From positions 1 through 64,000 of the forward strand of contig JACVCO010000012.1 in the NCBI GenBank assembly GCA_016741995.1: a DNA stretch of 64,000 bases. The letters are read 5' to 3'. The notes under the pieces are model-generated. The model saw nothing but the letters and a program-made list of their open reading frames with translations. It made no database searches and was not told the DNA's origin. Of this stretch, positions 39,838-48,156 are shown piece by piece; the first letter of the stretch is position 1, and the number at the start of each line of letters is the position of its first letter. Both the position numbers and the translations under genes were made by a program. The stretch comes from Hydrogenophaga sp. (lineage in GTDB: Bacteria; Pseudomonadota; Gammaproteobacteria; Burkholderiales; Burkholderiaceae_C).

Positions 39838-40642
39838 CTTCACGCCAGACGGCGTAGCCCGTGGGGTTGAGGTGCAGCCGGTCGGCGCCGAACAGATCGG
39901 CCTTGGGGCGCCCGTTGTCGTCGAGCATGGCGCTGTGCACGTCGATGAAATCCAGCTGCGGATGGCCATCCGAATAGGACTTCACCAAGCGGTTGGTGAG
40001 CTGGATCGCAGGCAGCAGCGACTCGCGCGCCGGGCTCGGCTTGATCGAAACGAAAGCGATACGCGTGTCGGGCGAGGCCTTGAGCACGTGCTGCACGAAG
40101 CGCTCGTAGCGCAGCAACACCTCGGCCGGTGAAGCGCCCTCGTCGAGATCGTTCTCGCCCGCATAAAGCACCACCTGCCGCGCCTGGTAAGGCAGCACGA
40201 GGCGGTCGATGAAGGCCACGCAATCGGCCAGGCGCGAACCGCCGAATCCGCGCTTGATGACCACCGGCTGCTGCTGGAACGCGGCCTCGAGGTTGTCCCA
40301 CAGGCGGATGGAGGAGCTGCCCACGAACAGCACGCCGCCGGGCTGCGGGCGCCCGCGTTTGTCCTGCTCGGCGAAGGCATCGAGGCTGGTGCGCCAGCGC
40401 AGCTCGGCCGCGGCCATGTTGTAAGCCACCGGGTTGGGCGACGGCCGGGCCACCGCGGGGGTGATCACCGCCGGCGGCAGCCTGACCAGCGGCGACGCGG
40501 CGCTGGAGGTGGCCGCCCCGGGCGGTGGCGCTGCCATGGAAAACTCGGTGCCCTGCGCCCAGGCCACGGGTGCCGACGGGGCCAGCGCGACGCCCAGCGC
40601 GCACACGGCCATCCACCGAACCATCGAAGAACGCTCAACCAT
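39812..40642 (-). CDS. exported SGNH/GDSL-type hydrolase
   Basis: A 276-residue esterase with a Sec signal peptide (hydrophobic stretch MAVCALGVALAPSAPVAWA, cleavage near AQG). SGNH blocks: VLFVGSSSIRLW (Ser nucleophile), RGFGGSRLADC (Gly), LYAGENDLDEG (Asn) and DRLHLNPTGYAVW (Asp/His). An Ala/Pro-rich linker follows the signal peptide. The substrate is unknown; such enzymes often remove acetyl or acyl groups from glycans, which fits the two OpgC-like acyltransferases next door. ATG 40642 overlaps the paiB stop; ATG 40624 is an alternative start directly before the signal peptide. Confidence 0.85.
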
Positions 40643-41297
40643 GCTGCGGGATTCCCAGATTCAAACGCCGCATCAAGCCTGCCAGGGCCCGCTCGTCCGG
40701 GGTGCCCTGCTCATAGGCGGCCAGCATCGCGGCGTGCGACTCGGGCCGGTGCTGATTGAGCTTGACCTTGCACGTGAGTTCCAGCACCCGCAGCTCGAAC
40801 GCATGGATTCCCTGCATCAACTTGTGCTGAAAGTCCTCGGGCAGGCCGCGCCACTGGTCCGCGTACGCCGGGTCGTGGTCGTGGATCAGGTGCTTCAGCA
40901 AACGGTCCTTGTCCTCGAAGCGCTCGATGAAGCGGGCCTCGACCCGGGCCTGCACCATGAGGTAGCTCCAGGTGGGCACGCGCGCCAGGTCGGGGTAGAC
41001 GCGAGGCGTCATGTAGGCGTGCGGGCCCTGGAACACCACCAGGGCCTGCGGCCGCGCGCGCAGGTGGCCCGCGTGCGGGTTCGGCCGGGCCACGTGGCCC
41101 AGCAGCGTGAAGCCGCCGTCTTCTTCGATCAGGTGCAGCGGCAGCGGCGTGACGAAGGGAAAGCCGCTGTCGTCGGCCGAGATCAGCTGCGCAAACGGGT
41201 GCGCGCGCATCAATTCGGGGGCGATCGACGGGTCTTTGGCGGCGAACTGAGGGGGCAGGTACACGGTCGGCGCGGGCGATACAGGCGGGGGTGCCAA
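40635..41297 (-). CDS. paiB: PaiB-type FMN-binding protein
   Basis: A 220-residue protein of the PaiB family, annotated as FMN-binding negative transcriptional regulator, with a split-barrel flavin fold. Typical segments: VYLPPQFAAKDPSIAPELMR, GFPFVTPLPLHLIEE, LGHVARPNPHAGHL, VFQGPHAYMTPRVYPD and VPTWSYLMVQARVEARFIE. A GTG at 41264 would give the more usual opening VYLPPQF and 209 residues; the ATG at 41297 is kept because both are possible. It overlaps the SGNH gene by 8 bases. Divergent from the membrane protein gene. Confidence 0.88.
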   Translation of the reverse strand: MAPPPVSPAPTVYLPPQFAAKDPSIAPELMRAHPFAQLISADDSGFPFVTPLPLHLIEEDGGFTLLGHVARPNPHAGHLRARPQALVVFQGPHAYMTPRVYPDLARVPTWSYLMVQARVEARFIERFEDKDRLLKHLIHDHDPAYADQWRGLPEDFQHKLMQGIHAFELRVLELTCKVKLNQHRPESHAAMLAAYEQGTPDERALAGLMRRLNLGIPQHG

Positions 41298-41373
41298 GCG
41301 TACTGCAAGCCCGCCGTCCGCAGGGCCACCGCCGTGGGCAAGGCGGTGCGATGATGCACATTCCCATCGCCTG

Positions 41374-42282
41374 GTGCTGCCCGTGTCCTGGCCATTTCTT
41401 CACCACCCCGCCTTCCAGAGCCTGCTGCTGCCGGCGCTGCTGTGCCTGCTGTGCACCGGCGCGCTGCGCTGGTGGCTCGGCCCGGCGCACCGCCCATGGA
41501 CGCCGCTGGGTGCCTCGCTCGGGCTGGCGCTGGCCATGCTGTGGTGGCCAGGCCTGGTCTGGCCCGCGGCCACGCAGGCGCAAAAGCTGCCATGGATCGT
41601 GCTCTTCGGCTTGCTGGCCGCGGCCGGTGCTCAGCGGCCCGCACGGGCCACCGCGCCTTCGCCGCGGCGCCCCTGGTTGCTGGCCACGATCGCCTGGGCC
41701 GCCAGCGCCGCGTGGTTGCTGGGCCTGGCAGCCCCACTGCCGCTGTTGACCGCCGTGGCCGGCGGGGCCGCTGTACTGGCGGCGTCGGCCTGGTCCACCC
41801 GCGCACCCAACGCCGAGCCCACGGCGGCGGCCGGCTCGGCCGCGGCCCTGGCGCTCGTCCTGCTCGGGCTGGCCGTTCTTGCGGTGGCTGCGGGCTCGCT
41901 GCTGCTGGCGCAACTGGCCTTGATGACCACCCTGGCCACCGCCGTGCTCGGGCTGTGGGCCTGGTGGTGGCCCCGCTCGGGCCCGCGCGTCACCGCCACT
42001 TCGCTCATGCCGCTGGGCATCGCGGCGCTCGCTCTGGCCACCTTGAACCTGGCCACGGGCCGGGTGCACGCGGGGGCGCTGGGCCTGCTGGCGGTGTCGC
42101 TCACCGCGCCGTGGTGGGCGGCTTCGGCACGCTGGACGGGGCGGTTCTGGCGCTGGCGGCCCGCCGTGGTGGCCCTGCTGGCGGCCCTGCCGGTGGCCGT
42201 GGCCCTGGGGTGGCAACTGGCCGCCCCCACCGAGGCCCCCACCGGCGACGCGGACGACCCTTACTACACGCCGCGCTGGTAA
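41374..42282 (+). CDS. hypothetical integral membrane protein
   Basis: A 302-residue very hydrophobic protein with about nine predicted helices, Ala/Leu/Trp-rich, no recognised domain. It opens with GTG at 41374 (another GTG in frame at 41383); a GATGATGC element lies about 12 bases upstream, like the one before the RibD-type gene. The cytosolic or periplasmic C-terminus is short and acidic (PTGDADDPYYTPRW). It lies 62 bases before the RibD-type gene in the same direction and may belong to that gene set. I cannot name a function. Confidence 0.65.
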   Translation: MLPVSWPFLHHPAFQSLLLPALLCLLCTGALRWWLGPAHRPWTPLGASLGLALAMLWWPGLVWPAATQAQKLPWIVLFGLLAAAGAQRPARATAPSPRRPWLLATIAWAASAAWLLGLAAPLPLLTAVAGGAAVLAASAWSTRAPNAEPTAAAGSAAALALVLLGLAVLAVAAGSLLLAQLALMTTLATAVLGLWAWWWPRSGPRVTATSLMPLGIAALALATLNLATGRVHAGALGLLAVSLTAPWWAASARWTGRFWRWRPAVVALLAALPVAVALGWQLAAPTEAPTGDADDPYYTPRW

Positions 42283-42344
42283 GCCCTGCCTCTGTAACGT
42301 TTTGGGGTAGGCGTTCGCCGCACCCGATGCGATGATGCCCCGCC

Positions 42345-43295
42345 ATGCGGCCATCGTCCGAACCTGCACGCGCCACCCTCCCTGCGGAACCCGCGGACCA
42401 CGCCCTCGCGGACGTGCCGGCCGACTGGCACGGGCTGTGGGCGCAGATCGTGGCAACGCGCGAAGGCCAGCCGGCCCCGGTGCGCCCGCGGGCCGCGATG
42501 CACTGGCAGCCCGATGCCGGCTGGTGCATCCAGGGCCCGGTGAGTGCGCGCAGCGCCGCCCTGTTCGACCTCTACAAGCCCCTGCTCGACGCGCGCTCGG
42601 CCGCCACGGCCACGCCCTGGGTGGTGGCACAGATGGGCCAGAGCCTGGATGGCTTCGTGGCAACCACCACGGGCGACTCCTACTACGTGAATGGGGCGCA
42701 CAGCCTGGTGCACCTGCACCGCCTGCGCGCGCTGTGCGACGCGGTGCTGGTGGGCGCCGGCACGGTGGCCATCGACAACCCGCAACTCACCACGCGCCGC
42801 GTGTATGGCGCCAACCCCGTGCGCGTGCTACTGGATCCGGACGCTCGGCTGGATGGCCATGCGCGCGCGTTGCACGACGGCCAGGCACTCACGCTGTGGG
42901 TGTGCGACGCGCTGCACGCCGCGACGGCGCGCAGCCGGTTGGGTGTCGCCACAGCGGCCGAGGTGTTGCCCGTTGAGGGCCTGCTCGACGGCATGAACGG
43001 GCACGAAGACCCCGGCGCCGGCGTTCACCGCGTGGTGGCGGCCCTGGCCGCGCGCGGCTTGCGCGTGCTGTTCGTCGAAGGCGGCGGGGTCACCGTGTCG
43101 CGCTTCTTTGCGGCCGGTGTGCTGCAGCGGCTGCACCTGTCGGTGGCACCGGTGCTGGTGGGCGAAGGCCGCCGCGGCCTGCGCGTGCCGGCGCGCGCGG
43201 TGATGGCCGACTGCCCCCGCCCGCCCGCGCGCATGGTGGTGCTGGGCGACGACATGCTCTGGGACCTGGATCTCGCGGCCGCGCCGCTGCGCTGA
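42345..43295 (+). CDS. RibD C-terminal-domain (DHFR-like) reductase
   Basis: A 316-residue protein whose residues about 85-310 form the RibD reductase domain, a dihydrofolate-reductase-like fold that reduces a ribosylated pyrimidine in riboflavin synthesis: WVVAQMGQSLDGFVATTTGDS, RLRALCDAVLVGAGTVAIDNPQLT, NPVRVLLDPDARLD, LRVLFVEGGGVTVSRFF and LHLSVAPVLVGEGRRGL. The deaminase half of RibD is absent. The first 85 residues are an unrelated, partly disordered region. As a stand-alone reductase near a PTPS homologue it may act on a pterin-type substrate. It ends 12 bases before the convergent methyltransferase gene. Confidence 0.82.
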   Translation: MRPSSEPARATLPAEPADHALADVPADWHGLWAQIVATREGQPAPVRPRAAMHWQPDAGWCIQGPVSARSAALFDLYKPLLDARSAATATPWVVAQMGQSLDGFVATTTGDSYYVNGAHSLVHLHRLRALCDAVLVGAGTVAIDNPQLTTRRVYGANPVRVLLDPDARLDGHARALHDGQALTLWVCDALHAATARSRLGVATAAEVLPVEGLLDGMNGHEDPGAGVHRVVAALAARGLRVLFVEGGGVTVSRFFAAGVLQRLHLSVAPVLVGEGRRGLRVPARAVMADCPRPPARMVVLGDDMLWDLDLAAAPLR

Positions 43296-43307
43296 ACGCC
43301 GCCCGGC

Positions 43308-44183
43308 TCACCGCGGCGGCAACGCCAGCAGATCGACATGCCCCACGCGCAGCGCGCCGTGGGCCGCTGCGTCGAGGCGCCGGTGCTGCCAGGCGGTGAC
43401 GGTGGCGGCACCGGCCGGGGCTTGTTCGATCGCCGCCCGCGCCATGCCATCGACCATCGCCCGCTGCATCGGCCCACTGTCCGCGGGAGACGACCCGGGG
43501 CCGATCCACCAGTCGCTGCGCGCAAGGGACACGCGCCAGCCCCGCTCGCGCAGGTGCTGCGCGAACACGAACGCCGCCTGCGGGCCCAGTGCGGGGCCCA
43601 GGCCCTTGTCGCGGCGCTGGTGCGCGGCGAACAGGTGTGCCACGCGCGCATCCCCGGCGTCCGCGGGTGTCCAGCGGTGGCGGCCATCCACATTGAGCGC
43701 AAACAGCAAGGCCGCGCGCGACGTGGCGGCCAGCGCCGCCAGCCGCTGCAGCCAGGCCGCGCCCGCGAGATCGAGCAAGGCCGAGGCCGTGATCAGGTGC
43801 GCCGCGCGCCAGGGCAAGGCGTCCAGATCGGTATCGATGGCGAGATCGGCGCGCTGCCGCCGCACCTCCACCGGCCCACCCGGGGTGTCCCGGCGCAGCC
43901 CGCCATCGGGCCGGCGGGTGAAGCCGGGCTGTGCGGACCAGCGGCGCAGCAGGCTGGCATCGCGATCCACCACCAGCCACTGCTGCGGCCCGCCCAGGCG
44001 CGGTGCCAGCCAGCGCAGGTTGGCGCCGGTGCCGCAGCCCAGGTCGATCACGCGCCAGGGGCCGTCCTCCGGGCGCCGGGCCTGCAGGCGGCGCACGAGC
44101 GCGGCCGATCGCTCGCGCGCGGCCGCATCGAACGGCTCGCGCAGGGCGAGCCAGTCGGCGCTGAAACGCGCGGCCGCCTTCAC
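43308..44183 (-). CDS. class I SAM-dependent methyltransferase
   Basis: A 291-residue methyltransferase. The SAM-binding motif I is VIDLGCGTGANLRWLAPRL (about residue 45), with an acidic loop LVVDRDAS, and a post-II region (LPWRAAHLITASALLDLAG). The C-terminal segment (ARSDWWIGPGSSPADSGPMQ) is specific to its subfamily. GTG at 44183 overlaps the glycosyltransferase stop (44180-44183), indicating translational coupling. Substrate unknown; in context it would methylate the product of the adjacent glycosyltransferase or pterin enzymes. Confidence 0.82.
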   Translation of the reverse strand: MKAAARFSADWLALREPFDAAARERSAALVRRLQARRPEDGPWRVIDLGCGTGANLRWLAPRLGGPQQWLVVDRDASLLRRWSAQPGFTRRPDGGLRRDTPGGPVEVRRQRADLAIDTDLDALPWRAAHLITASALLDLAGAAWLQRLAALAATSRAALLFALNVDGRHRWTPADAGDARVAHLFAAHQRRDKGLGPALGPQAAFVFAQHLRERGWRVSLARSDWWIGPGSSPADSGPMQRAMVDGMARAAIEQAPAGAATVTAWQHRRLDAAAHGALRVGHVDLLALPPR

Positions 44184-45262
44184 GCGGTGGCCTCGCCTGG
44201 TTGGGTGATGGCGGCCGCAAAGCGCGCCGCCTGCCCGGCCCACGACGGCAGGCGCAGCGCGGCGGCGCGCGCGCCCGCGGCAAGGCGCTCGCGCAAGCCG
44301 CCGTCCACGATCACCGTTGCCAGGGCTTCGCGCCAGGCAGCGGTGTCTGTGGCCGGCACCAGCATGCCGGCCTGTGGCGGCACGGTCTGCGCCAGTGCGC
44401 CGGCGCGGCTGGCCACCACGGGCAGGCCGTGCTGCAAGGCTTCGTTGATGACCATGCCGAAGCCTTCGTGGCGCGAGGCCAGCACGAACACGTCGGCCGC
44501 GGCATAGCGCGCCGCCAGGGCCGCGTCCACCAGTTCGCCGTGCCAGTGCACGCGGCCGGCGAGCGGGCCGGTGACGGTGCTGGCCTGCAAGCGCTGCGCC
44601 AGGGCCGCGTCGCGCGTGGTGCTGCCCACGCAGTGCAAGGTCCAGTCGAGATCGGTCAGGCCGGCCAGCGCGTGCAGCAGGCCGGCGTGGTTCTTGCGCG
44701 GCGTGAGCGTGGCCACGCACAGCAGTTGCACACCGTTGCCCGACCGTGCCGCCATGGGGCCGGGCGCGCCAGGGGCAATGGCGTCGGTGCCAGGCTCCAC
44801 CACCGCGATGCGCTCGCGGGGCACGCCGAGCGCGGCCACATCGGCCACCGTGCTCGGGCTGGTCACGATCACCCGCTGCGCAAATGCCAGCGCCTTGGTC
44901 TCGCGCTCGCGCAGGGTCTGCGCGCGCTGCGCGTCGAGCCCGGTTTCCAGGTGCAGCGGGTGGTGCACCAGCGCCACCCAGCGCAAGCGGTTTGCGTGCG
45001 GCGCCACCACGTCGTCGAGCACACCGAAAGCCAGGCCATCGGCGACCACGCAGCACCCATCGGGCAGCCCGGCGATGCGCTGCCGCGCTTCGGCCAGCGT
45101 GGCGTCGCCCGGCCACGGCCAGGTGCCATCGATGCGCAGCACGGACACCGCCCAGCCGCGCGCACGCAGGGATTCGGCCAGGCGCCGGTCGTACACGTAG
45201 CCGCCGGTGGGCGTGTGCAGATCGCCCGGAACCAGCAGCACGCAAGCCGGGGCGGTGTGCAT
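44180..45262 (-). CDS. glycosyltransferase family 4 protein
   Basis: A 360-residue GT-B glycosyltransferase. The N-terminal acceptor domain begins with CVLLVPGDLHTPTGGYVYDR, the C-terminal donor domain has LLCVATLTPRKNHAGLL and the E(x7)E motif RHEGFGMVINEALQHGLPVVAS typical of GT4 (retaining). Donor sugar unknown. No membrane segment is predicted. It lies 20 bases downstream of the PTPS homologue and overlaps the methyltransferase gene by 4 bases. Confidence 0.88.
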   Translation of the reverse strand: MHTAPACVLLVPGDLHTPTGGYVYDRRLAESLRARGWAVSVLRIDGTWPWPGDATLAEARQRIAGLPDGCCVVADGLAFGVLDDVVAPHANRLRWVALVHHPLHLETGLDAQRAQTLRERETKALAFAQRVIVTSPSTVADVAALGVPRERIAVVEPGTDAIAPGAPGPMAARSGNGVQLLCVATLTPRKNHAGLLHALAGLTDLDWTLHCVGSTTRDAALAQRLQASTVTGPLAGRVHWHGELVDAALAARYAAADVFVLASRHEGFGMVINEALQHGLPVVASRAGALAQTVPPQAGMLVPATDTAAWREALATVIVDGGLRERLAAGARAAALRLPSWAGQAARFAAAITQPGEATA

Positions 45263-45282
45263 GGTCGGCCGCGCCTTGCGGC

Positions 45283-45705
45283 TCAGGTGCCGAGCCCGGC
45301 TTCGTAGGCAGCCGAGGCCACGTGCGATTCCTGCAGCGACACGCGCAGGGCCGTGAGCCCACCCGTGGCACTGCCGGGCACCGCGTGCGGCCCCAGCGCG
45401 CCCGCCACCACGCGCTGCTCGATGCGTTCGAACAGCGCGTGCGCGAGGAACTCGGTGGTGGTGTTGCGGCCCGCGAACTCGGGCAGCTCGTCGAGGTTGC
45501 GGAAGTTCAGCCGGGCCAGTTCCTCGCGCAGCACCTGCGTGGCCAGCCCGATGTCAACCACCACGCCATCGGGGTCGAGCGCCGGCCGGCGCAGCTCCAG
45601 GTCGACCACGTAGGTGGCGCCGTGCAGGGCCTGTGCGGGGCCGAACACCGCCCCGCGAAAGCTGTGGGCGATCATGAAATGGTCTCGAACGGTGACGGTG
45701 AACAT
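45283..45705 (-). CDS. divergent PTPS/QueD-family protein (altered metal site)
   Basis: A 140-residue 6-pyruvoyl-tetrahydropterin-synthase fold protein: [55 protein letters not shown], and [15 protein letters not shown] with the conserved Glu. Normal PTPS/QueD binds zinc through AAH and HGH and has a catalytic Cys before HGH; here HGH is HGA (one zinc His lost) and there is no Cys in FGPAQALHG. The product is thus unlikely to be the classic QueD reaction. ATG 45705 gives the family start (MFTVTV). It is 7 bases after the MDR gene and 20 before the glycosyltransferase. Confidence 0.82.
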   Translation of the reverse strand: MFTVTVRDHFMIAHSFRGAVFGPAQALHGATYVVDLELRRPALDPDGVVVDIGLATQVLREELARLNFRNLDELPEFAGRNTTTEFLAHALFERIEQRVVAGALGPHAVPGSATGGLTALRVSLQESHVASAAYEAGLGT

Positions 45706-45712
45706 GGTGGAT

Positions 45713-46699
45713 TCAGGCGGGGTAGTCGATGCGTTGGCACAGGGTGTCGGTGTCGCCACCGGCCAGGCGCTGCAGCACTCGGGGCAGTTCGTCAAAGGTG
45801 GCGTGGTGGGTGATCAGGGCATCGAGAGCCGGGTCGGTGAGCATCAACAGCGCCAGCGCCAGCCGCCGCTGGTGGCTCCAGCGCGCGCGCTGCGCCCCGG
45901 CCACCTGCCCCACCTGCGAACTGCGCAGCGTGAGGCGCTGTGCGTGAAAGCCCTCGCCCAGCGGCACCTCCACAGCCCGCGTACCGTACCAGCTCAGCTC
46001 CAGCACGGTGGCTTCGAAGCCGGCCAGGCGCAGCGCGGTGGCCAGCCCGGCGCCCTGCCCGCTCGCGTGGATCACGAGGTCGGCCCCGGTGCGGGCCTGC
46101 GCCGGCAAGGCGAAGCCGGCGCCCAGCGCCTGCGCGACGCCGGCGCGTGTGGCCTGCGTGTCCACCACCTGCACATCGCAACCCGGCACACGCGCGGCCA
46201 GCCACGCCACCAGCAGGCCCAGCGGGCCGGCGCCCACCACGCTCACCCGGTCGCCCACGCGCGGCGGTGCATCCCACAACGCGTTGATGGCGGTTTCCAG
46301 GTACGCCGCCAGCACCGCACGTGCGGGGGGCACGCCCGCGGGCAAGGGCACCACCGCCGACGCCGGCACCTGGTAGTGCGTCTGGTGCGGGTGCAGGCAG
46401 AACACAGGCCGCTCAAGCAGCTCGGGCGGCCCCGCCTCGACCACGCCCACGTTCACGTAGCCGTACTTCACGGGCGCCGGGAACTCGCCGGCCTGGAAAG
46501 GCGCGCGCATGCGCTGCAGTTCGCTCGCGGGCACCTCGCCGCGGAACACCAGGGCTTCGGTGCCGCGGCTCACGCCGCTGTGCAGGCTGCGCACGCGCAC
46601 CTCGCCCTCGCGCAACGGGGGCAGCGTCTCGGTGCGGATCTCGGCCCGCGACGGGCCGACCACCCAGCAGGCACGGGCATTCGGTTGGGGGGATTGCAT
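45713..46699 (-). CDS. MDR-family dehydrogenase lacking catalytic-zinc cysteine
   Basis: A 328-residue medium-chain dehydrogenase/reductase-like protein. The N-terminal catalytic domain has [20 protein letters not shown] in place of the usual catalytic-zinc CxxSDxH loop, so the active site differs from zinc alcohol dehydrogenases. The Rossmann domain is normal ([21 protein letters not shown] then [10 protein letters not shown]). The motif SRGTE resembles BchC-like and related dehydrogenases. First gene of the minus-strand operon MDR-PTPS-GT4-methyltransferase, divergent from the CDP-alcohol phosphatidyltransferase; the 66-base gap between the ATGs must hold both promoters. Confidence 0.85.
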   Translation of the reverse strand: MQSPQPNARACWVVGPSRAEIRTETLPPLREGEVRVRSLHSGVSRGTEALVFRGEVPASELQRMRAPFQAGEFPAPVKYGYVNVGVVEAGPPELLERPVFCLHPHQTHYQVPASAVVPLPAGVPPARAVLAAYLETAINALWDAPPRVGDRVSVVGAGPLGLLVAWLAARVPGCDVQVVDTQATRAGVAQALGAGFALPAQARTGADLVIHASGQGAGLATALRLAGFEATVLELSWYGTRAVEVPLGEGFHAQRLTLRSSQVGQVAGAQRARWSHQRRLALALLMLTDPALDALITHHATFDELPRVLQRLAGGDTDTLCQRIDYPA

Positions 46700-46765
46700 G
46701 GAAACGGCTTCGCGGTGAACCTCGCGACTGTCCGGCCATCTTAGAGGCCGCCACACCGCGCCGTC

Positions 46766-47560
46766 ATGAGCCCTGCCCTTGCACCCCCACCGCCCTCGGC
46801 CATCGCCCATGCGCAGGCGCTGCGCCGCGACGCCGCCCGGGCGCTGGCGGCCATGGCGCTGTTGCTGGGGCTGGCCGCGGGCGCGATGGGCGCCACCGGC
46901 CTCGGGGCGGATTTCGCGGCCAAGGCCCTGGCGGTGTACGCGGTCGGGGCTGCGCTGGTGTGGCGCGGTCTGGCGGGCGGCGCACACCCCCACGCCCGCT
47001 TCGGCGCGGCCAACCACATCACGCTCGCGCGCCTGGCGGGCATGGCCGCGGTGGCCGCGCTGCTGGGTGAAGCGGTGCCCGCCGCACCGCCTGCGGCCCG
47101 GGCCTTCGGCGGCTGGGTGCTGATCGTGGCGGCAACGCTGATCGCGGTGCTGGACGCGGCCGACGGCGCCCTGGCGCGCCGCCAGGGTCTGGCCAGCCGC
47201 TTCGGCGCGCGCTTCGACATGGAAACCGACGCGGCCTTCACGCTGGTGCTCAGCGCCCTGGTGTGGCAAGCCGGCCAGGCGGGCGCCTGGGTGCTGGCCT
47301 CGGGCCTGATGCGCTACGCCTTCGTGGCCGCCGCGTGGGCGCTGCCGTGGCTGGGCGGCGCGCTGCCGCCGAGTTGGCGGCGCCAGGCCGTGTGCGTGGT
47401 GCAGATCACCGCGCTCATCGTCTGCCTCGGGCCCATCGTGCCGCCCGCGCTGGCCACCGTCATCGCGGCCATCAGCCTGCTGCTGCTGAGTGCCTCGTTC
47501 GCCATCGACATCCACCACCTGGCGCGCCAGCGCGCCACCTTCCGGGAGAGCCGCGCATGA
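46766..47560 (+). CDS. CDP-alcohol phosphatidyltransferase family protein
   Basis: A 264-residue membrane enzyme with about six helices and the complete family motif in VLDAADGALARRQGLASRFG followed by ARFDMETD, that is D(x2)DG(x2)AR(x8)G(x3)D(x3)D, which binds two metal ions and transfers a phosphoalcohol from a CDP-linked donor. NHITLARLAGM before it is typical. Substrate alcohol unknown. Its stop overlaps the yceI start (ATGA, 47557-47560). It faces the MDR gene head to head. Confidence 0.88.
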   Translation: MSPALAPPPPSAIAHAQALRRDAARALAAMALLLGLAAGAMGATGLGADFAAKALAVYAVGAALVWRGLAGGAHPHARFGAANHITLARLAGMAAVAALLGEAVPAAPPAARAFGGWVLIVAATLIAVLDAADGALARRQGLASRFGARFDMETDAAFTLVLSALVWQAGQAGAWVLASGLMRYAFVAAAWALPWLGGALPPSWRRQAVCVVQITALIVCLGPIVPPALATVIAAISLLLLSASFAIDIHHLARQRATFRESRA

Positions 47561-48156
47561 AACCCCCGCCCACCCTGACCGCGTTCGTGCTCGCCGCATG
47601 GCTGGTCGCGCCGGCCGCGCAAGCCCAGGCCCAACGCTACGAGATCGACCCCGACCACCTCTCGCTCGGTTTTCTGGTTGACCACGTGGGCTACGCCAAG
47701 GTGCTGGGCATGTTCCGCTCGGCGCGCGGCAGCTACCGTTTCGACGAAGCCAGTGGTGCGTTGTCGGACGTGCGCATCGAGGTCGACACGGCGAGCGTGT
47801 TCAGCAACCAGCGCAAGCGCGACGACCACCTCAAAGGGCCGGACTTCCTCAACAGCGGCGAATTCCCGCGCATGGTGTTCACCGCCAGCAGCGCACGCCG
47901 CACGGCCGATCGCCAGTACGAGATCACGGGCCAGCTCGAGCTGCTGGGCAAGACACAACCGCTGACGCTGCAGGCCACCTGGAACAAGAGCGCCGATTCC
48001 CCCGTGGCCGGCTTCGGCCGCAAGCCGTATGTGATGGGCGTGTCCGCGCGCGGCGGCTTCAAGCGCAGCGCCTACGGCATGAACTACGCGGTGGCCAACG
48101 GCTGGGTTGGAGACACGGTCGATCTGATCATCGAGTTCGAGGCGGTGCGCCAGTGA
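47557..48156 (+). CDS. YceI family periplasmic protein
   Basis: A 199-residue exported beta-barrel lipocalin-like protein. Signal peptide (LTAFVLAAWLVAPAAQAQA) is followed by the YceI domain: YEIDPDHLSLGFLVDHVGYA, VLGMFRSARGSYRFDE, VFSNQRKRDDHLKGPDFLNS and a late SARGGFKRSAYGM segment. YceI proteins bind polyprenoid or amphiphilic lipids, so here it may carry a lipid made by the neighbouring genes. Overlaps the gene before and the gene after by 4 bases each. Confidence 0.88.
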   Translation: MKPPPTLTAFVLAAWLVAPAAQAQAQRYEIDPDHLSLGFLVDHVGYAKVLGMFRSARGSYRFDEASGALSDVRIEVDTASVFSNQRKRDDHLKGPDFLNSGEFPRMVFTASSARRTADRQYEITGQLELLGKTQPLTLQATWNKSADSPVAGFGRKPYVMGVSARGGFKRSAYGMNYAVANGWVGDTVDLIIEFEAVRQ

